Shown: positions 17,901-26,096, counted from the stretch's first letter. The stretch: 57,464 nucleotides of DNA from JAZSMJ01 sp045535815 (GCA_045535815.1 JAZSMJ010000018.1:1-57464); one strand, 5' to 3'. Notes: generated by a model from the sequence alone, not told the origin. Translations and numbers: made by a program.

Positions 17901-18541
17901 GCGAGCCAGTATGGAATAGCATCAGCACGCTCTCTCTTACACACACCGCTGCTCAGGATATCTACGTTGCAAGCGCAAACAACGTAGCTACGTTCATCTA
18001 TATCAAGCCCGCAGTTGCAGGTTCTACTCCTGTAACTCCCAGCAACCCCTCAACTCCTACAGTTCCTTCAGGAACAGGAACGTACGCAATTGTTACAGGC
18101 TCCGATGCAACGCACGTTGCAAGTGGATTTATAGTTGTTAACATAAGAGATTTCAAAGGAGAAAGCGACTCAATTGTTGTTTCTAAAATTAATAATGTTT
18201 CGATAACATCAAGTTCAAACATATCACTTCCTCAAGGAACTCTTATAAACTATTCTACCATTTCCACTAACAACAACAGCATAACAACAATTGGAGCATC
18301 ATATACTGCTGGATCCGGCTATCTTTCATACAATAATCAAAAAGGTGGTCTTTGTTTCACCGACTCTAACAACACGCAGAGAAAGATAAATGTTACTCTT
18401 GGTTCAACCAAGATATACATTTACGATTCATCTCAAACAATTTCCTTCAGAGTTGAGGTAGTGTTTGAACCTACAAACATCCAGCTCGGATCCGGCCAGA
18501 AGATCTACATTGTTGACTCAAACACAATTTACATTAAGTAA
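14954..18541 (+). CDS. S-layer homology (SLH) domain surface protein with four ~178-residue repeats
   Basis: A 1195-residue secreted protein. A signal peptide (KKTLALLLAAVTILSC, ending VFAHT) precedes three SLH motifs at about residues 28-190 (FTDVTEYDDAIELLSDLEVI, FTDVLSAHYLGSIIYAAEQG with FDPATGITVQEG, and a third ending TRGQTAQLLYNMLF), which normally bind secondary cell-wall polymers. A beta-rich region follows, then four tandem repeats starting near residues 506, 684, 861 and 1041. Each repeat contains a core of the type VxKINGAxAxxYxxLxxGDIVxY and ends in a segment like YIRP or YIKP. I recognise no enzyme domain and no cohesin. AAAGGAGAAAG precedes the ATG. The C-ending, Thr/Asn/Ala-rich codon use suggests an abundantly made S-layer-like protein. 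Confidence 0.85.
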   Translation: MRIFKKTLALLLAAVTILSCCPTAVFAHTFTDVTEYDDAIELLSDLEVIKGYSTTSFGPKDNITRWQMALLISKIMSGDTRTETWWKETGANSKFTDVLSAHYLGSIIYAAEQGVILGRGDGIFDPATGITVQEGITMAIRALNLDTSTMDAGWPESYIIKANDLDLLDGVKFSSYTQTMTRGQTAQLLYNMLFTERSNGKTFAATSFDIGEEEQANVVVVATKSIRLDNSLAYARSGYVTVKALQNDGTLGKSYSVQASALGISNTDSAIGLVYTVNIDSDGDITSGTAAKSTTVTTGLTVNGTQNTITFGGTTYKTVTDYSYTLKEGTTPSSKEIIVYGFNSLFKTPGIIKASNMVNTNAYFSLVTYDVNNDGYADRAVYTPYMFDQYTAAEYKDVTVNGATLKEGDYFIGSYSSQTESLFVYKALTLTEGVANSNTATTITIGGVTYTYGNDNLPGADNKTVAKGLSTKTDAYKLSKVSYVADGNTLLYIKADATTQYTGSYVSRTTCAVVTADAELNNGIVTVKLNINNSNQTIQVSKINGALAASYYTSLKTGDIVEYTLDAAANAYTVNEITSTPSLVTTVATPITYDNAYIVLGGTDKVPVLSSTVVYWFDNTTSLTPSLTLYNATSSNFIGKTIPANYSIYVAYGFEGVNYATFMYIRPTDATVGNVTPGGTGSILNTALAVVAEAPTYNSINGTVKVKVYLENSTTPIELNVSTINNQTAASAYSTLAVGTPVTYSMISTSGYALTTVSSAAAVTGNTNSVMTYANGNLVFTSNTGTQSTIPVTTNTVVITYNGVSFSAKKVTTNMAATILPASSSIYVTYGNTTSTVATLVYVRSGAGAGSTATTVTGNLNANTTAIVRTVTPVTSAGTSYVIVNVCLPNGMPSYDLKVTKINGAIAALSYTLLAPGDIVTFAADSANSGYYTVTKIANPTTRTFTDGTISLSGTNVVFKNSLGVQASIAVDASTLVLISTGGEPVWNSISTLSLTHTAAQDIYVASANNVATFIYIKPAVAGSTPVTPSNPSTPTVPSGTGTYAIVTGSDATHVASGFIVVNIRDFKGESDSIVVSKINNVSITSSSNISLPQGTLINYSTISTNNNSITTIGASYTAGSGYLSYNNQKGGLCFTDSNNTQRKINVTLGSTKIYIYDSSQTISFRVEVVFEPTNIQLGSGQKIYIVDSNTIYIK

Positions 18542-18555
18542 TATAAACCTTTTAT

Positions 18556-18596
18556 AAAAATTACTTTCACGGCAATGCCGTGAGGGGAATTTTTAT
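18556..18596 (+). terminator. Terminator after the SLH protein gene
   Basis: Inner stem cacggc / gccgtg, flanked by aaaaatt / aattttt, ending in a T run. Confidence 0.8.
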
Positions 18597-18600
18597 TTAA

Positions 18601-18631
18601 CATAAAGTTCGGTAATTTATCATAAAGTTCG
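18601..18631 (+). repeat. Direct repeat CATAAAGTTCG, two copies 20 bp apart
   Basis: Identical 11-base units at 18601-18611 and 18621-18631, exactly two helical turns apart, lie 50 bases upstream of the -35 of the second AraC-type gene. AraC-family dimers bind tandem sites of this geometry, so this may be an autoregulatory operator (inference). Confidence 0.55.
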
Positions 18632-18682
18632 TTATTATATGCGTTTTGAGGTTAATAAAGTCCATTTATTTTGCAAAAAGGA

Positions 18683-18711
18683 TTGACATTGTAAAAGCGA
18701 AGGTTTATAAT
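18683..18711 (+). promoter_or_regulatory. Promoter of the second AraC-type regulator
   Basis: Consensus TTGACA (18683-18688), 17 bases, TATAAT (18706-18711). Confidence 0.85.
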
Positions 18712-18769
18712 TGGATTTAGATACTGCTGCTTGATTATAAGCTGAAATACATATAAGGAGGTGTCCGTT

Positions 18770-19648
18770 TTGCAGGAAAAGGATCTTATGTATATTTCCC
18801 CGTACGTTCGTAACGCAAGAAGCGAGACCGTGCTTTTGGGATATATGAATATGTGCGATTACGACAACGTTTTTACCTATATTGCTGACGGCACTCTTGA
18901 TTATTTGACCAACGGTATGCATTACGTTCTCAAGGCAGGCGACGGAATGCTTGTTCCACCTTTCGTTCCGCATTTTGCACACGCATCCGAGCCAGTTACC
19001 ATGTGCGTTATCCATTTTGACTTCTTTTCAGAGCCCGAAAGAATGACTCTCAAGCTTATAGGCGCTCACGAATATGAGGATATAGTTCATGAAAGAGTCC
19101 TTCACGCTAAAAGAGAAAGCACTATCGTTAACAAGATACAGCTTTATTCATTCGATGCTCTTGACAGAGCGGAGATATGGGAAAAATGCAATATGATAGC
19201 CAATCAGGTCTCATGCAACGCAAGTGATTTTCAGAAAAAAGCGTCAATGATAAATCTCATCGAGGCACTGGTCAGAGTAGACGCAAACAACAGCTCGATT
19301 GAGGGAAACAAATTCTCCTCGTGGCCTACGGTAAAGAGGGTTATAGAATACATAGAGCATAACTACAAGGATACGGAGCTTACCAACGACACCATCTATA
19401 CCAAGACCGGAGCCTGCAAGAGCTATCTTTCAACGGTCTTCAAAAACTCTACCGGACAAAGCATACACAGTTATCTTATAAATATGCGTATTTCAAAGGC
19501 AAAGGAGCTTCTGTCCTCAGGTGTTTCTGTCACCGAAACGGGAGAGATGGTCGGTTTTTCCAACATTCACTCCTTCAGCAGAGCATTCAAAAATGCAACA
19601 GGAAGGTCCCCTTCCGAATATGCACTCAGTTATTCAAGAAACGTATAA
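18770..19648 (+). CDS. AraC-family transcriptional regulator with cupin sensor
   Basis: A 292-residue regulator with an N-terminal cupin-like domain (VFTYIADGTLDYLTNGMHYV, GMLVPPFVPHFAHA) and two C-terminal helix-turn-helix motifs (TNDTIYTKTGACKSYLSTVF and VTETGEMVGFSNIHSFSRAF), ending SPSEYALSYS. I choose the TTG at 18770, which lies eight bases after AAGGAGG; the GTG at 18761 overlaps that site and cannot be used with it. It is a paralogue of the regulator at 13705. It lies between the SLH gene and the secreted hydrolases, so those are natural candidate targets, but this is not shown by the sequence. Confidence 0.88.
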   Translation: MQEKDLMYISPYVRNARSETVLLGYMNMCDYDNVFTYIADGTLDYLTNGMHYVLKAGDGMLVPPFVPHFAHASEPVTMCVIHFDFFSEPERMTLKLIGAHEYEDIVHERVLHAKRESTIVNKIQLYSFDALDRAEIWEKCNMIANQVSCNASDFQKKASMINLIEALVRVDANNSSIEGNKFSSWPTVKRVIEYIEHNYKDTELTNDTIYTKTGACKSYLSTVFKNSTGQSIHSYLINMRISKAKELLSSGVSVTETGEMVGFSNIHSFSRAFKNATGRSPSEYALSYSRNV

Positions 19649-19692
19649 TAAAAAATATCGCAGCTTTCGCTTGAAAGCTGCGATATTTTTTA
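19649..19692. terminator. Bidirectional terminator between convergent genes
   Basis: Near-perfect stem aaaaaatatcgcagctttc / gaaagctgcgatatttttt with loop gctt. It serves the AraC-type gene (plus) and the DUF4886 gene (minus), whose stop codon lies in the outer arm. Confidence 0.92.
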
Positions 19693-20469
19693 TTTAATTA
19701 TTTTTCTGTCCTTCATAAATTCGTGGATCTCGCTTCTTATCAGAGCAAGAAGCTTTTCATCATCGGGAGATGCTCCCTCCGGTATGAATGTGCACTTTGC
19801 AAAATTACCGCCGAACGCTTCCGTCCACACGCCTGCTATCGCATATCTTCCGAACAGCCAGTGCATATGGAAGCCGTCTATCGGATTGCACAGCGTCTGA
19901 CCGCCGTTCAAAAAGTCAAATTCGGGAAGACGGCGCAAATACTGTATTGCCTCTCCGCAAGGTATTATCGGGAATCCAAGACCGTCTGCTACCTTTTTAT
20001 AGGTATCTCTAACCATAGTAAACATATTCTGCTGATTGCTTCCGTAGCTTGATTCAAACTGCGGATGAAGATTTTTATGCTCGTATGCCCAGGTCTGAAA
20101 GATCACCCTTTGAGCATTCGGCAGATTGGTCTTAATATAGTCGGAAAGTGTGTTGATATAGGGATAGTACGAATCTATAAGACCGCTAATTCCGCTTGCT
20201 TGCTGGAACGTAACGATATTCCAATCGTCTTCCTTGACCGTATCGGATATCTTGACGTTTTCCTTAACTGCCTTTCCCTTTACCTGATACAGATAAGCAC
20301 CGAGGTCGTTTTCGAGATTATGAGCGTGAAGCTCAAGAGGACATCCACCGATATAAAGGTTGACCGCCTTTATTTCAATAGACTCATCCTTACAGTTCCC
20401 TGCTACGTCTGTAAGCATAGCTGTTGCATCTTCCGAATATGAGTTTCCTATACTGAGTATCTTTAACAT
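19690..20469 (-). CDS. DUF4886 protein, SGNH-hydrolase-like
   Basis: A 259-residue cytoplasmic-looking protein with no signal peptide. It opens MLKILSIGNSYSEDATAML, where GNSYS replaces the GDS of block I in SGNH/GDSL hydrolases, has VTFQQASG in the middle, and ends with a block V-like DGFHMHWLFGRY carrying the Asp-x-x-His pair. This is the DUF4886 family, whose substrates are not established. AAGGAG precedes the ATG. It is the last gene of a three-gene unit with an XRE regulator (18 bases upstream) and a DivIVA-like protein. Being intracellular, it might act on deacylation products imported by the cell; that is speculation. Confidence 0.75.
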   Translation of the reverse strand: MLKILSIGNSYSEDATAMLTDVAGNCKDESIEIKAVNLYIGGCPLELHAHNLENDLGAYLYQVKGKAVKENVKISDTVKEDDWNIVTFQQASGISGLIDSYYPYINTLSDYIKTNLPNAQRVIFQTWAYEHKNLHPQFESSYGSNQQNMFTMVRDTYKKVADGLGFPIIPCGEAIQYLRRLPEFDFLNGGQTLCNPIDGFHMHWLFGRYAIAGVWTEAFGGNFAKCTFIPEGASPDDEKLLALIRSEIHEFMKDRKIIK

Positions 20470-20487
20470 TTTGGTATCTCCTTACAA

Positions 20488-21369
20488 TTAGGTCATTGAA
20501 TCGTGCATAGATTGGAAAAGCTCAAGCTTTTTGGCTGAGCAAATATAAGCGTTCTGAAAATCAGAATTCCTTCTTGAGCATATTTCAAGATCGCTTAGTA
20601 TTTTATACTGCAATACGGGCGAAAGCGCCTCAAGATCGATCGAGCTAAGATTCTCAAACGCCTTTTCGTAATCGTCATTCTGCATATCGTTTATAGCTCT
20701 AAGATGCTTTATGAAATTCTCATTTCTGATCATTCCCGAATCGCACAGGGCTTTAACGTCCGGCTTCTTACCTGCAGAAATATCGTTCAGTATATTAAAA
20801 TAAATTATCGCATCCGCTTCCGCAAGAAGCTTTCCTAACTGGAGTGCTTCAAGCTTTTTTCTTTTGAGCTTGGGCTCGATAGATCCTATAAGCGAAAGCA
20901 TAACAGTTGCGCTTGAAGTAAAGCCCCTGGTTGAATATATCGTTTTATCTGCATATGTAAGAAGCTTTTCAAAAGCTTCGCTTGCCTGAGCGATATTTCC
21001 TTCGGCAAAATATCTTTCTCCTATATGATAAAAGCATACGGTTATTATATATGCTATCTCATAATCAAGCTCTCCGAGATCACGGCACAGCTTTACGCAG
21101 TCAATATAATTCTTTTCCTCAAACAGCTCGTGTATCTCGTTTATAATGCTTTGCTTTTTATAGAAAAAGTCATCGTTTTTATCGGATATAAAATACCCTG
21201 CCGGGATACTTAGCTTTTCGGATATATACTGTATGGTCTGTACAGACGGCGTAGCATTTCCGTTCTCTATCTGGCTGAGCATATTACGGGTAATAAAGTC
21301 TCCCGCAAGCGCCGACTGAGTCATACCGGCATCAAGACGCGCTTTTTTTATTTTTTCACCGAGTGTCAA
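20488..21369 (-). CDS. XRE-family transcriptional regulator with TPR-like C-terminus
   Basis: A 293-residue protein: an N-terminal HTH of the Cro/C1 type (LGEKIKKARLDAGMTQSALA then MLSQIENGNATPSVQTIQYI, residues 1-62), followed by about 220 residues of alpha-helical repeats resembling TPRs (GERYFAEGNIAQASEAFEKL, NDDYEKAFENLSSIDLE). The layout resembles peptide- or partner-sensing Rgg/PlcR-like regulators, but no specific subgroup can be assigned. The start is a TTG nine bases after AAGGAGG; the ATG between them is out of frame and stops at once. It sits between a DivIVA-like gene and the DUF4886 gene in one operon. Confidence 0.8.
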   Translation of the reverse strand: MTLGEKIKKARLDAGMTQSALAGDFITRNMLSQIENGNATPSVQTIQYISEKLSIPAGYFISDKNDDFFYKKQSIINEIHELFEEKNYIDCVKLCRDLGELDYEIAYIITVCFYHIGERYFAEGNIAQASEAFEKLLTYADKTIYSTRGFTSSATVMLSLIGSIEPKLKRKKLEALQLGKLLAEADAIIYFNILNDISAGKKPDVKALCDSGMIRNENFIKHLRAINDMQNDDYEKAFENLSSIDLEALSPVLQYKILSDLEICSRRNSDFQNAYICSAKKLELFQSMHDSMT

Positions 21370-21401
21370 GCCGGCATACCTCCTTTTCTACCCTTTTGCT
21401 A

Positions 21402-22070
21402 TCAGATAAGGTCAAACTTTACCTTTATATTATTGAAGCAGACGTCAGCCTTTTCGGTAAGCTCACGAACGCTCTTCTCTGCTTCTTCAAGGCGTGAATA
21501 GAAGACCTGCGTAGATTCGGAAGCCACACTCTTTAACACGTCAGATGCCTTCTCAATCATAAGATCAACAGAATTTTCAGCCTCTATCTTGATTATTTCG
21601 GTATCTCTGTATGCTTTCAGGCGGATCGATTTTGCCTCAGCCTCAGCAGATGCTATTATTGACTCTGCCTTCTCATTGGCATAAACGATAACACTTCCCA
21701 CCTTGGCATCAAGCTCCTTATCATTTGAGGAGGCTTCTGCCTGAGAATTCTTTTCCTCAAGCTCGATGTTTTTTTCCTTAAGGGCATCAACAGTTTCACG
21801 AAGTCCGTCAATTACCGATTCTGCCATTGATTTTTCTTCTGAAAGTCTGTTATTCTCTTCCTCAAGAGCCTTTATTTTGTCAAGCGCACTCTCAAGCTCA
21901 GCATTGACAGCGTCAAGCTGTTTTTTCAATTCGGCAGACCTTTTCTCTGCTTCATCGGAAAGCTCACTGTATCTGCGGTTAAAGCTCTCTATGTATCCGT
22001 TGACGTCTTCCTTATTATATCCTTTGAAAGAATCGCGAAAAACTACCTTGCTTTCGTTTTTAGAGCTCAT
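21402..22070 (-). CDS. DivIVA-domain coiled-coil protein
   Basis: A 222-residue, highly charged protein. Residues 8-40 (VVFRDSFKGYNKEDVNGYIE) match the start of DivIVA/GpsB-type proteins, where a Phe/Gly-containing turn binds the membrane; a long coiled coil follows from about 35 to 120 with heptads rich in Glu, Leu and Lys, then an Ala-rich helical segment. DivIVA proteins recruit division, sporulation or cell-wall proteins to curved membrane, but the C-terminus here is not a typical DivIVA. AAAGGAG precedes the ATG and a promoter lies at 22119-22147. It is the first gene of the unit with the XRE and DUF4886 genes. Confidence 0.75.
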   Translation of the reverse strand: MSSKNESKVVFRDSFKGYNKEDVNGYIESFNRRYSELSDEAEKRSAELKKQLDAVNAELESALDKIKALEEENNRLSEEKSMAESVIDGLRETVDALKEKNIELEEKNSQAEASSNDKELDAKVGSVIVYANEKAESIIASAEAEAKSIRLKAYRDTEIIKIEAENSVDLMIEKASDVLKSVASESTQVFYSRLEEAEKSVRELTEKADVCFNNIKVKFDLI

Positions 22071-22118
22071 ACTAAATCTCCTTTTGAAGAATATCGTAAA
22101 AACATTGCCGTATCAGTC

Positions 22119-22147
22119 ATTTTACCATACTTTTTTCAAATAATCAA
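22119..22147 (-). promoter_or_regulatory. Promoter of the DivIVA-like/XRE/DUF4886 unit
   Basis: TTGATT (22142-22147), 17 bases, TAAAAT (22119-22124) on the minus strand, 49 bases before the start codon. Confidence 0.7.
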
Positions 22148-22218
22148 CAAAAAGTAAAAATAATTTACTTTTTTTATTATATATTTGAAAAACAAACCCA
22201 TGTTTAATAACCCCTGTG

Positions 22219-22248
22219 TTGACAGACAAACGTAAAAGATTGTATAAT
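22219..22248 (+). promoter_or_regulatory. Distal promoter of the first dockerin-SGNH gene
   Basis: TTGACA (22219-22224), 18 bases, TATAAT (22243-22248). It is the upstream member of a tandem pair with the promoter at 22329. Confidence 0.65.
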
Positions 22249-22328
22249 ATTAAGAAAGGTAATATTTTTTTCATTATTTAACAAACGATTTGATAATAGA
22301 TCCCATAAATAAAAAATTTGTTGCACCA

Positions 22329-22357
22329 TTGACAAAGCATTATGCGCGTGATACAAT
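22329..22357 (+). promoter_or_regulatory. Proximal promoter of the first dockerin-SGNH gene
   Basis: TTGACA (22329-22334), 17 bases, TACAAT (22352-22357) in the context GTGATACAAT, the same as at the promoter of the next gene (26068-26096). Confidence 0.75.
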
Positions 22358-22445
22358 TAAACAATAAGCAAAAAATATTTAGAATTTCATTCTAAAGTAA
22401 TCGGGCAATCTTCTTACATTTTTATATATGGAGGATCAAAAAAAT

Positions 22446-25400
22446 ATGTTTAAAAGAACAATCACCGCACTATTGGCAATGCTTATGATAATAAGCTGTT
22501 TGCCAATAGTAAGCCTTGCTTCCGGACATTACGTAAAAGGTTCGGTAACAAGCATGAACCCCAACAATCCTTCAACGGTTGAGCTGAAAAAAGACGGAAA
22601 TACCGTTTATTCAGCTACAATTCCTGCATCAGAGGGCAAGGGTGAGGTAACTCAGGATTTCGAGATCAACGGAGTTACAAAAGATACGTACGATCTCATT
22701 GTGTCTAAGGAAGGACATCTTAGCGCAACGGTTAAAAACGTAGTCGTTAACGGAAGTCTGACTCTTTCCGAAAACGCTATAAATCTTATTGCAGGCGATA
22801 TCGACAACGACGGATTTATCGATGCAACAGACGTTTCTTTATTCGTTTCCGATCTCGGCAAGGATGCATCTCAGGCAGCTTACGCTACTACAGATATATC
22901 CGGAGACGGATACCGTGACGGTATTGACGTTTCAATACTTGCGTTTAATCTCCTGAAGCCTGCTCCCGAGCAGGATTACGTTGAGGTTGAGCCTGATGAA
23001 GATGAGGATGAGGTAAAATATAAGAGCCGTGTTTTCCTTGACTGTGATCAAAAATACGGATCGTTCGGAACCGGCTTCTCCTTTGTAACCTCCGACAGTG
23101 CACCTCAGGGCACCGGTTACTACAGCGCTACCGATGCCAGCTGCCCGGTTATTATGGCAAGACATTCTGATCCTATCGATATATCAGAATATAAGGAAGG
23201 CGGATTCTTTACATTCAAGCTCTACGTCGATGACGTTACAAATCTCAAAAACGGCGTAGGCATTGACCTTTGGCAGAGTGCAAGCGCAGTTTCAACATGG
23301 AGCAATATTCCTGCAGATTCTCTTAAGAACGGCTGGAATGACGTAACGGTTTACGTTGCCGACATGACTAAGGATATTGCAGATTTTGCATCCATCAGAA
23401 CACTCAGAGTATTCGCCTATTCAAAATCCGGCAATATCACTATAGGTATTGACGATATTAATCTTTATGCTCCCGAAACAGATAAGGAAGAAACTATGCT
23501 CAGAACATTAGAATTTTGTGACTGTGATGCAAAATACGCTTCGTACGGTGACGGTTTCTCATTCGTTGCTTCAAACGATGCACCGCAGGGCACGGGCTAC
23601 TACAGTGCTACAGGTGATAACTGTCCCGTTATTCTGGCAAAGCCGAGCTCACCGGTCGATATTTCAGATTGTTCAGTTGACGGTTATTTCACCTTCAAAT
23701 TCTACGTTGACGACGTTACAAATCTTAAGAGCGGTGTCGGAGTTGACCTTTGGCAGAGTGGAAAGGCAGTTTGTGCCTGGAATGCAATTCCTGCAGATTC
23801 GCTCGTAAACGGCTGGAACGACGTTACTCTTTATATATCCGATATGAAAAAGGATGAGGCTGACTATTCTGCAATAGGCTCCTTCAGAATATTCGCATAC
23901 GCAAAATCAGGTAATCTTACTATAGGTCTCGACGATATCAAGGTAACTGCTCCTTATGACCCCAATGCAAACAAGTTTGCCCTAACCTTTGATCCCGGAG
24001 AAGGCACAGGAATAGCATTTGAGAGCGACAAGGTTGAAAAGAAGTATACAGTAAAGCTTCCCGAGTGCACCTTTACCAAAAACGGATACACCTTTATCGG
24101 CTGGAAAAACGATTCCTTCATTTATGCTCCCGGATATAGCTACACGGTTACAGATAATGAAACTCTTACTGCACAGTGGGTCGCTGACGACGGCTCGCAG
24201 GGCTCGCAGTATATCCTTCTCGAATCCTTTGACAATAAGTCAAACGGAACCTGGTGGGGTACATCTGCTGTAAGCAGTTCCACAAGCTCCCCCGTAGAAG
24301 GCAGTGCATACCTTTCTGCAAACGATACAGCAAATGAATCGGTAATTTGCGGAGTATTTGCTTCTCCTCTTGATCTCACCGAATACGAGCAGGACGGCGT
24401 TCTCAAGATCAGTATTTACGTTGAGGATGCTTCAAAGGTTTCAACTGTTCAGTTTGAAATAGCAAACGCAGACGCTTCTAACAAGGCTTTGAATACAGTT
24501 TCCTGGACCACTTCAAATATCCAAAACGGATGGAATACCTATAATTTCAAGCTTGCCAACACGTCTCTTGGAAATATAGATCTTGCAAACGTAAAGTACA
24601 CCCGTGTGGTACTCTTCACGTCGGGAGGTGCAGGCAATTGGGGCATGGACGGTCTTTACGTTGCTCACGCAGGTAAGGACTACGCTTTAGAGTATGCTAT
24701 GGAAAAGGCGCTTTCTGACTATATCGTATACGGCGGATCTGAAAACGCAAACGCTGCTATTGCCAATACAATGAAGAAGGCCGAGGCAGGTGAGGATATC
24801 ACTATAGTTGCCTTCGGAACTTCAACACTCGGCGGAGCAGGCGCATCCAATGGAAACGGCTGGATACACCACGCAACACGCTGGTTTGAGGAAAAGTTCC
24901 CGAATGCTACGTTTACACTTGTAAACTCGGGAATCGGCTCCTCCGAGAGTGTACTCGGATCGGCAAGATTCCAAAAGGAATGCCTCGATCATAACCCCGA
25001 TATAATATTCTTCGAGATGGGCAATAACGATAACGGTCTGCCCCACGGAGAAGAAGCATACGAGGGCATACTCACTCAGCTTGTTCAAAGCGGAACTCCC
25101 GTATTTGCTCTTAACTCTCGCCGTAGGGACGGCTCTGCAAGTACAGCGGCAATGCGTGATCCCTTAAACGAGCTTTACGATATTCCTACACTTGATTTCA
25201 ATGCTTATTCAGATATGTTCTTATCCGTAAATCCCCCCGAAGGCTTCAGCGGTGACGAAATGTGGTCCGCAGATGCAGTTCATCCCTCAAATCGAGGACA
25301 TCAGCTTATGGCTGAGCTTGCCATTGACTATCTCGAGGGTATTTACGCAGACTATAAGGCAGGCACTCTTACTCCCGCTGCTCGCTCTACCGAGCTTCCC

Positions 25401-25835
25401 ACAGCGAAAACTGCAAACAAGTACGTTGACTCAATTCTTTATCAGAACTACACTGAGAGCACCGAGCAGTATTCGTATACGCTTAACGGCTTCACAGATG
25501 ACTTTAATGCCGTTAACTCCAACTTCCACACAGATATGGACGGATGGCAGGCAGACAGCGTTGGTGACAAGATAACCTTCAAGACCACGGCAGGATATTT
25601 CGCAATGTTCTTTACCACAAGCAACAGGGGCGGTATTGTAAAGATCTCGGTTGACGGTGTGCAGGTTGCTACCAAGGATACTTACTCAGCAAATCCCGGT
25701 TGGCCTCACTCGTATAACTTCACATATCACGTTGACGACGGACTTGAGCATACCGTTGAGCTTGAGGTAATAGAAAGCACAAACGGTAGCTATATCGGAC
25801 TTACCGCCGTTACACTTGCAAATTTTGCGGATTAA
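22446..25835 (+). CDS. Secreted dockerin protein with SGNH hydrolase domain (variant block I)
   Basis: A 1129-residue secreted protein. Order: signal peptide (FKRTITALLAMLMIISCLP); carboxypeptidase-regulatory-like beta domain (about 27-115); type I-like dockerin (about 117-177) with two calcium loops, DIDNDGFIDATD and DISGDGYRDGID; an unnamed module of about 160 residues twice (from 195 and 355); an InlB/Flg_new-type repeat (510-582); a diverged third module (about 589-745); SGNH domain (about 785-965); and a C-terminal beta-rich domain ending LANFAD. Block I reads FGTSTLGGAG, so the usual Asp of GDS is Thr while Ser793 remains; block III GNNDNG and Asp943/His946 (DAVHPS) are kept. Likely a cell-free or complex-bound carbohydrate esterase (inference). 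The start at 22446 follows GGAGG by 11 bases. Confidence 0.85.
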   Translation: MFKRTITALLAMLMIISCLPIVSLASGHYVKGSVTSMNPNNPSTVELKKDGNTVYSATIPASEGKGEVTQDFEINGVTKDTYDLIVSKEGHLSATVKNVVVNGSLTLSENAINLIAGDIDNDGFIDATDVSLFVSDLGKDASQAAYATTDISGDGYRDGIDVSILAFNLLKPAPEQDYVEVEPDEDEDEVKYKSRVFLDCDQKYGSFGTGFSFVTSDSAPQGTGYYSATDASCPVIMARHSDPIDISEYKEGGFFTFKLYVDDVTNLKNGVGIDLWQSASAVSTWSNIPADSLKNGWNDVTVYVADMTKDIADFASIRTLRVFAYSKSGNITIGIDDINLYAPETDKEETMLRTLEFCDCDAKYASYGDGFSFVASNDAPQGTGYYSATGDNCPVILAKPSSPVDISDCSVDGYFTFKFYVDDVTNLKSGVGVDLWQSGKAVCAWNAIPADSLVNGWNDVTLYISDMKKDEADYSAIGSFRIFAYAKSGNLTIGLDDIKVTAPYDPNANKFALTFDPGEGTGIAFESDKVEKKYTVKLPECTFTKNGYTFIGWKNDSFIYAPGYSYTVTDNETLTAQWVADDGSQGSQYILLESFDNKSNGTWWGTSAVSSSTSSPVEGSAYLSANDTANESVICGVFASPLDLTEYEQDGVLKISIYVEDASKVSTVQFEIANADASNKALNTVSWTTSNIQNGWNTYNFKLANTSLGNIDLANVKYTRVVLFTSGGAGNWGMDGLYVAHAGKDYALEYAMEKALSDYIVYGGSENANAAIANTMKKAEAGEDITIVAFGTSTLGGAGASNGNGWIHHATRWFEEKFPNATFTLVNSGIGSSESVLGSARFQKECLDHNPDIIFFEMGNNDNGLPHGEEAYEGILTQLVQSGTPVFALNSRRRDGSASTAAMRDPLNELYDIPTLDFNAYSDMFLSVNPPEGFSGDEMWSADAVHPSNRGHQLMAELAIDYLEGIYADYKAGTLTPAARSTELPTAKTANKYVDSILYQNYTESTEQYSYTLNGFTDDFNAVNSNFHTDMDGWQADSVGDKITFKTTAGYFAMFFTTSNRGGIVKISVDGVQVATKDTYSANPGWPHSYNFTYHVDDGLEHTVELEVIESTNGSYIGLTAVTLANFAD

Positions 25836-25894
25836 CGAATTATAAGTATCTTCAAAAATACTGAAATAACCACGTCGGTAAAAAAATTATACAT

Positions 25895-25940
25895 AAAAAA
25901 AGAATCGGGAGATTGTACAAATCTCCCGATTCTTTTTTTG
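25895..25940 (+). terminator. Terminator after the first dockerin-SGNH gene
   Basis: Long stem aaaagaatcgggagatt / aatctcccgattctttt with a T run. Between it and the promoter at 26068 I see no gene. Confidence 0.93.
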
Positions 25941-26067
25941 TAAAACTGCCAAAAAACAGAAGCAAAATTGCTCAAAACTATTTTTTATTAATTGTTTTAC
26001 TCACTTTTTTGACTTGAAATCCTCACTTGTTTATCAAATGTAGAGCAACATAAAAAAACATAGAATA

Positions 26068-26096
26068 TTGACTTGCTAAAAAATTAGTGATACAAT
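26068..26096 (+). promoter_or_regulatory. Promoter of the second dockerin-SGNH gene
   Basis: TTGACT (26068-26073), 17 bases, TACAAT (26091-26096). The -10 is embedded in an inverted repeat, TGATACA (26088-26094) and TGTATCA (26116-26122), that could be an operator. The leader is about 130 bases. Confidence 0.75.

Noticed and set aside
16468..18541. Cohesin domains in the SLH protein repeats
   Set aside because: A scaffold for the nearby dockerins would be attractive, but the 178-residue period and motifs do not look like cohesins by eye.
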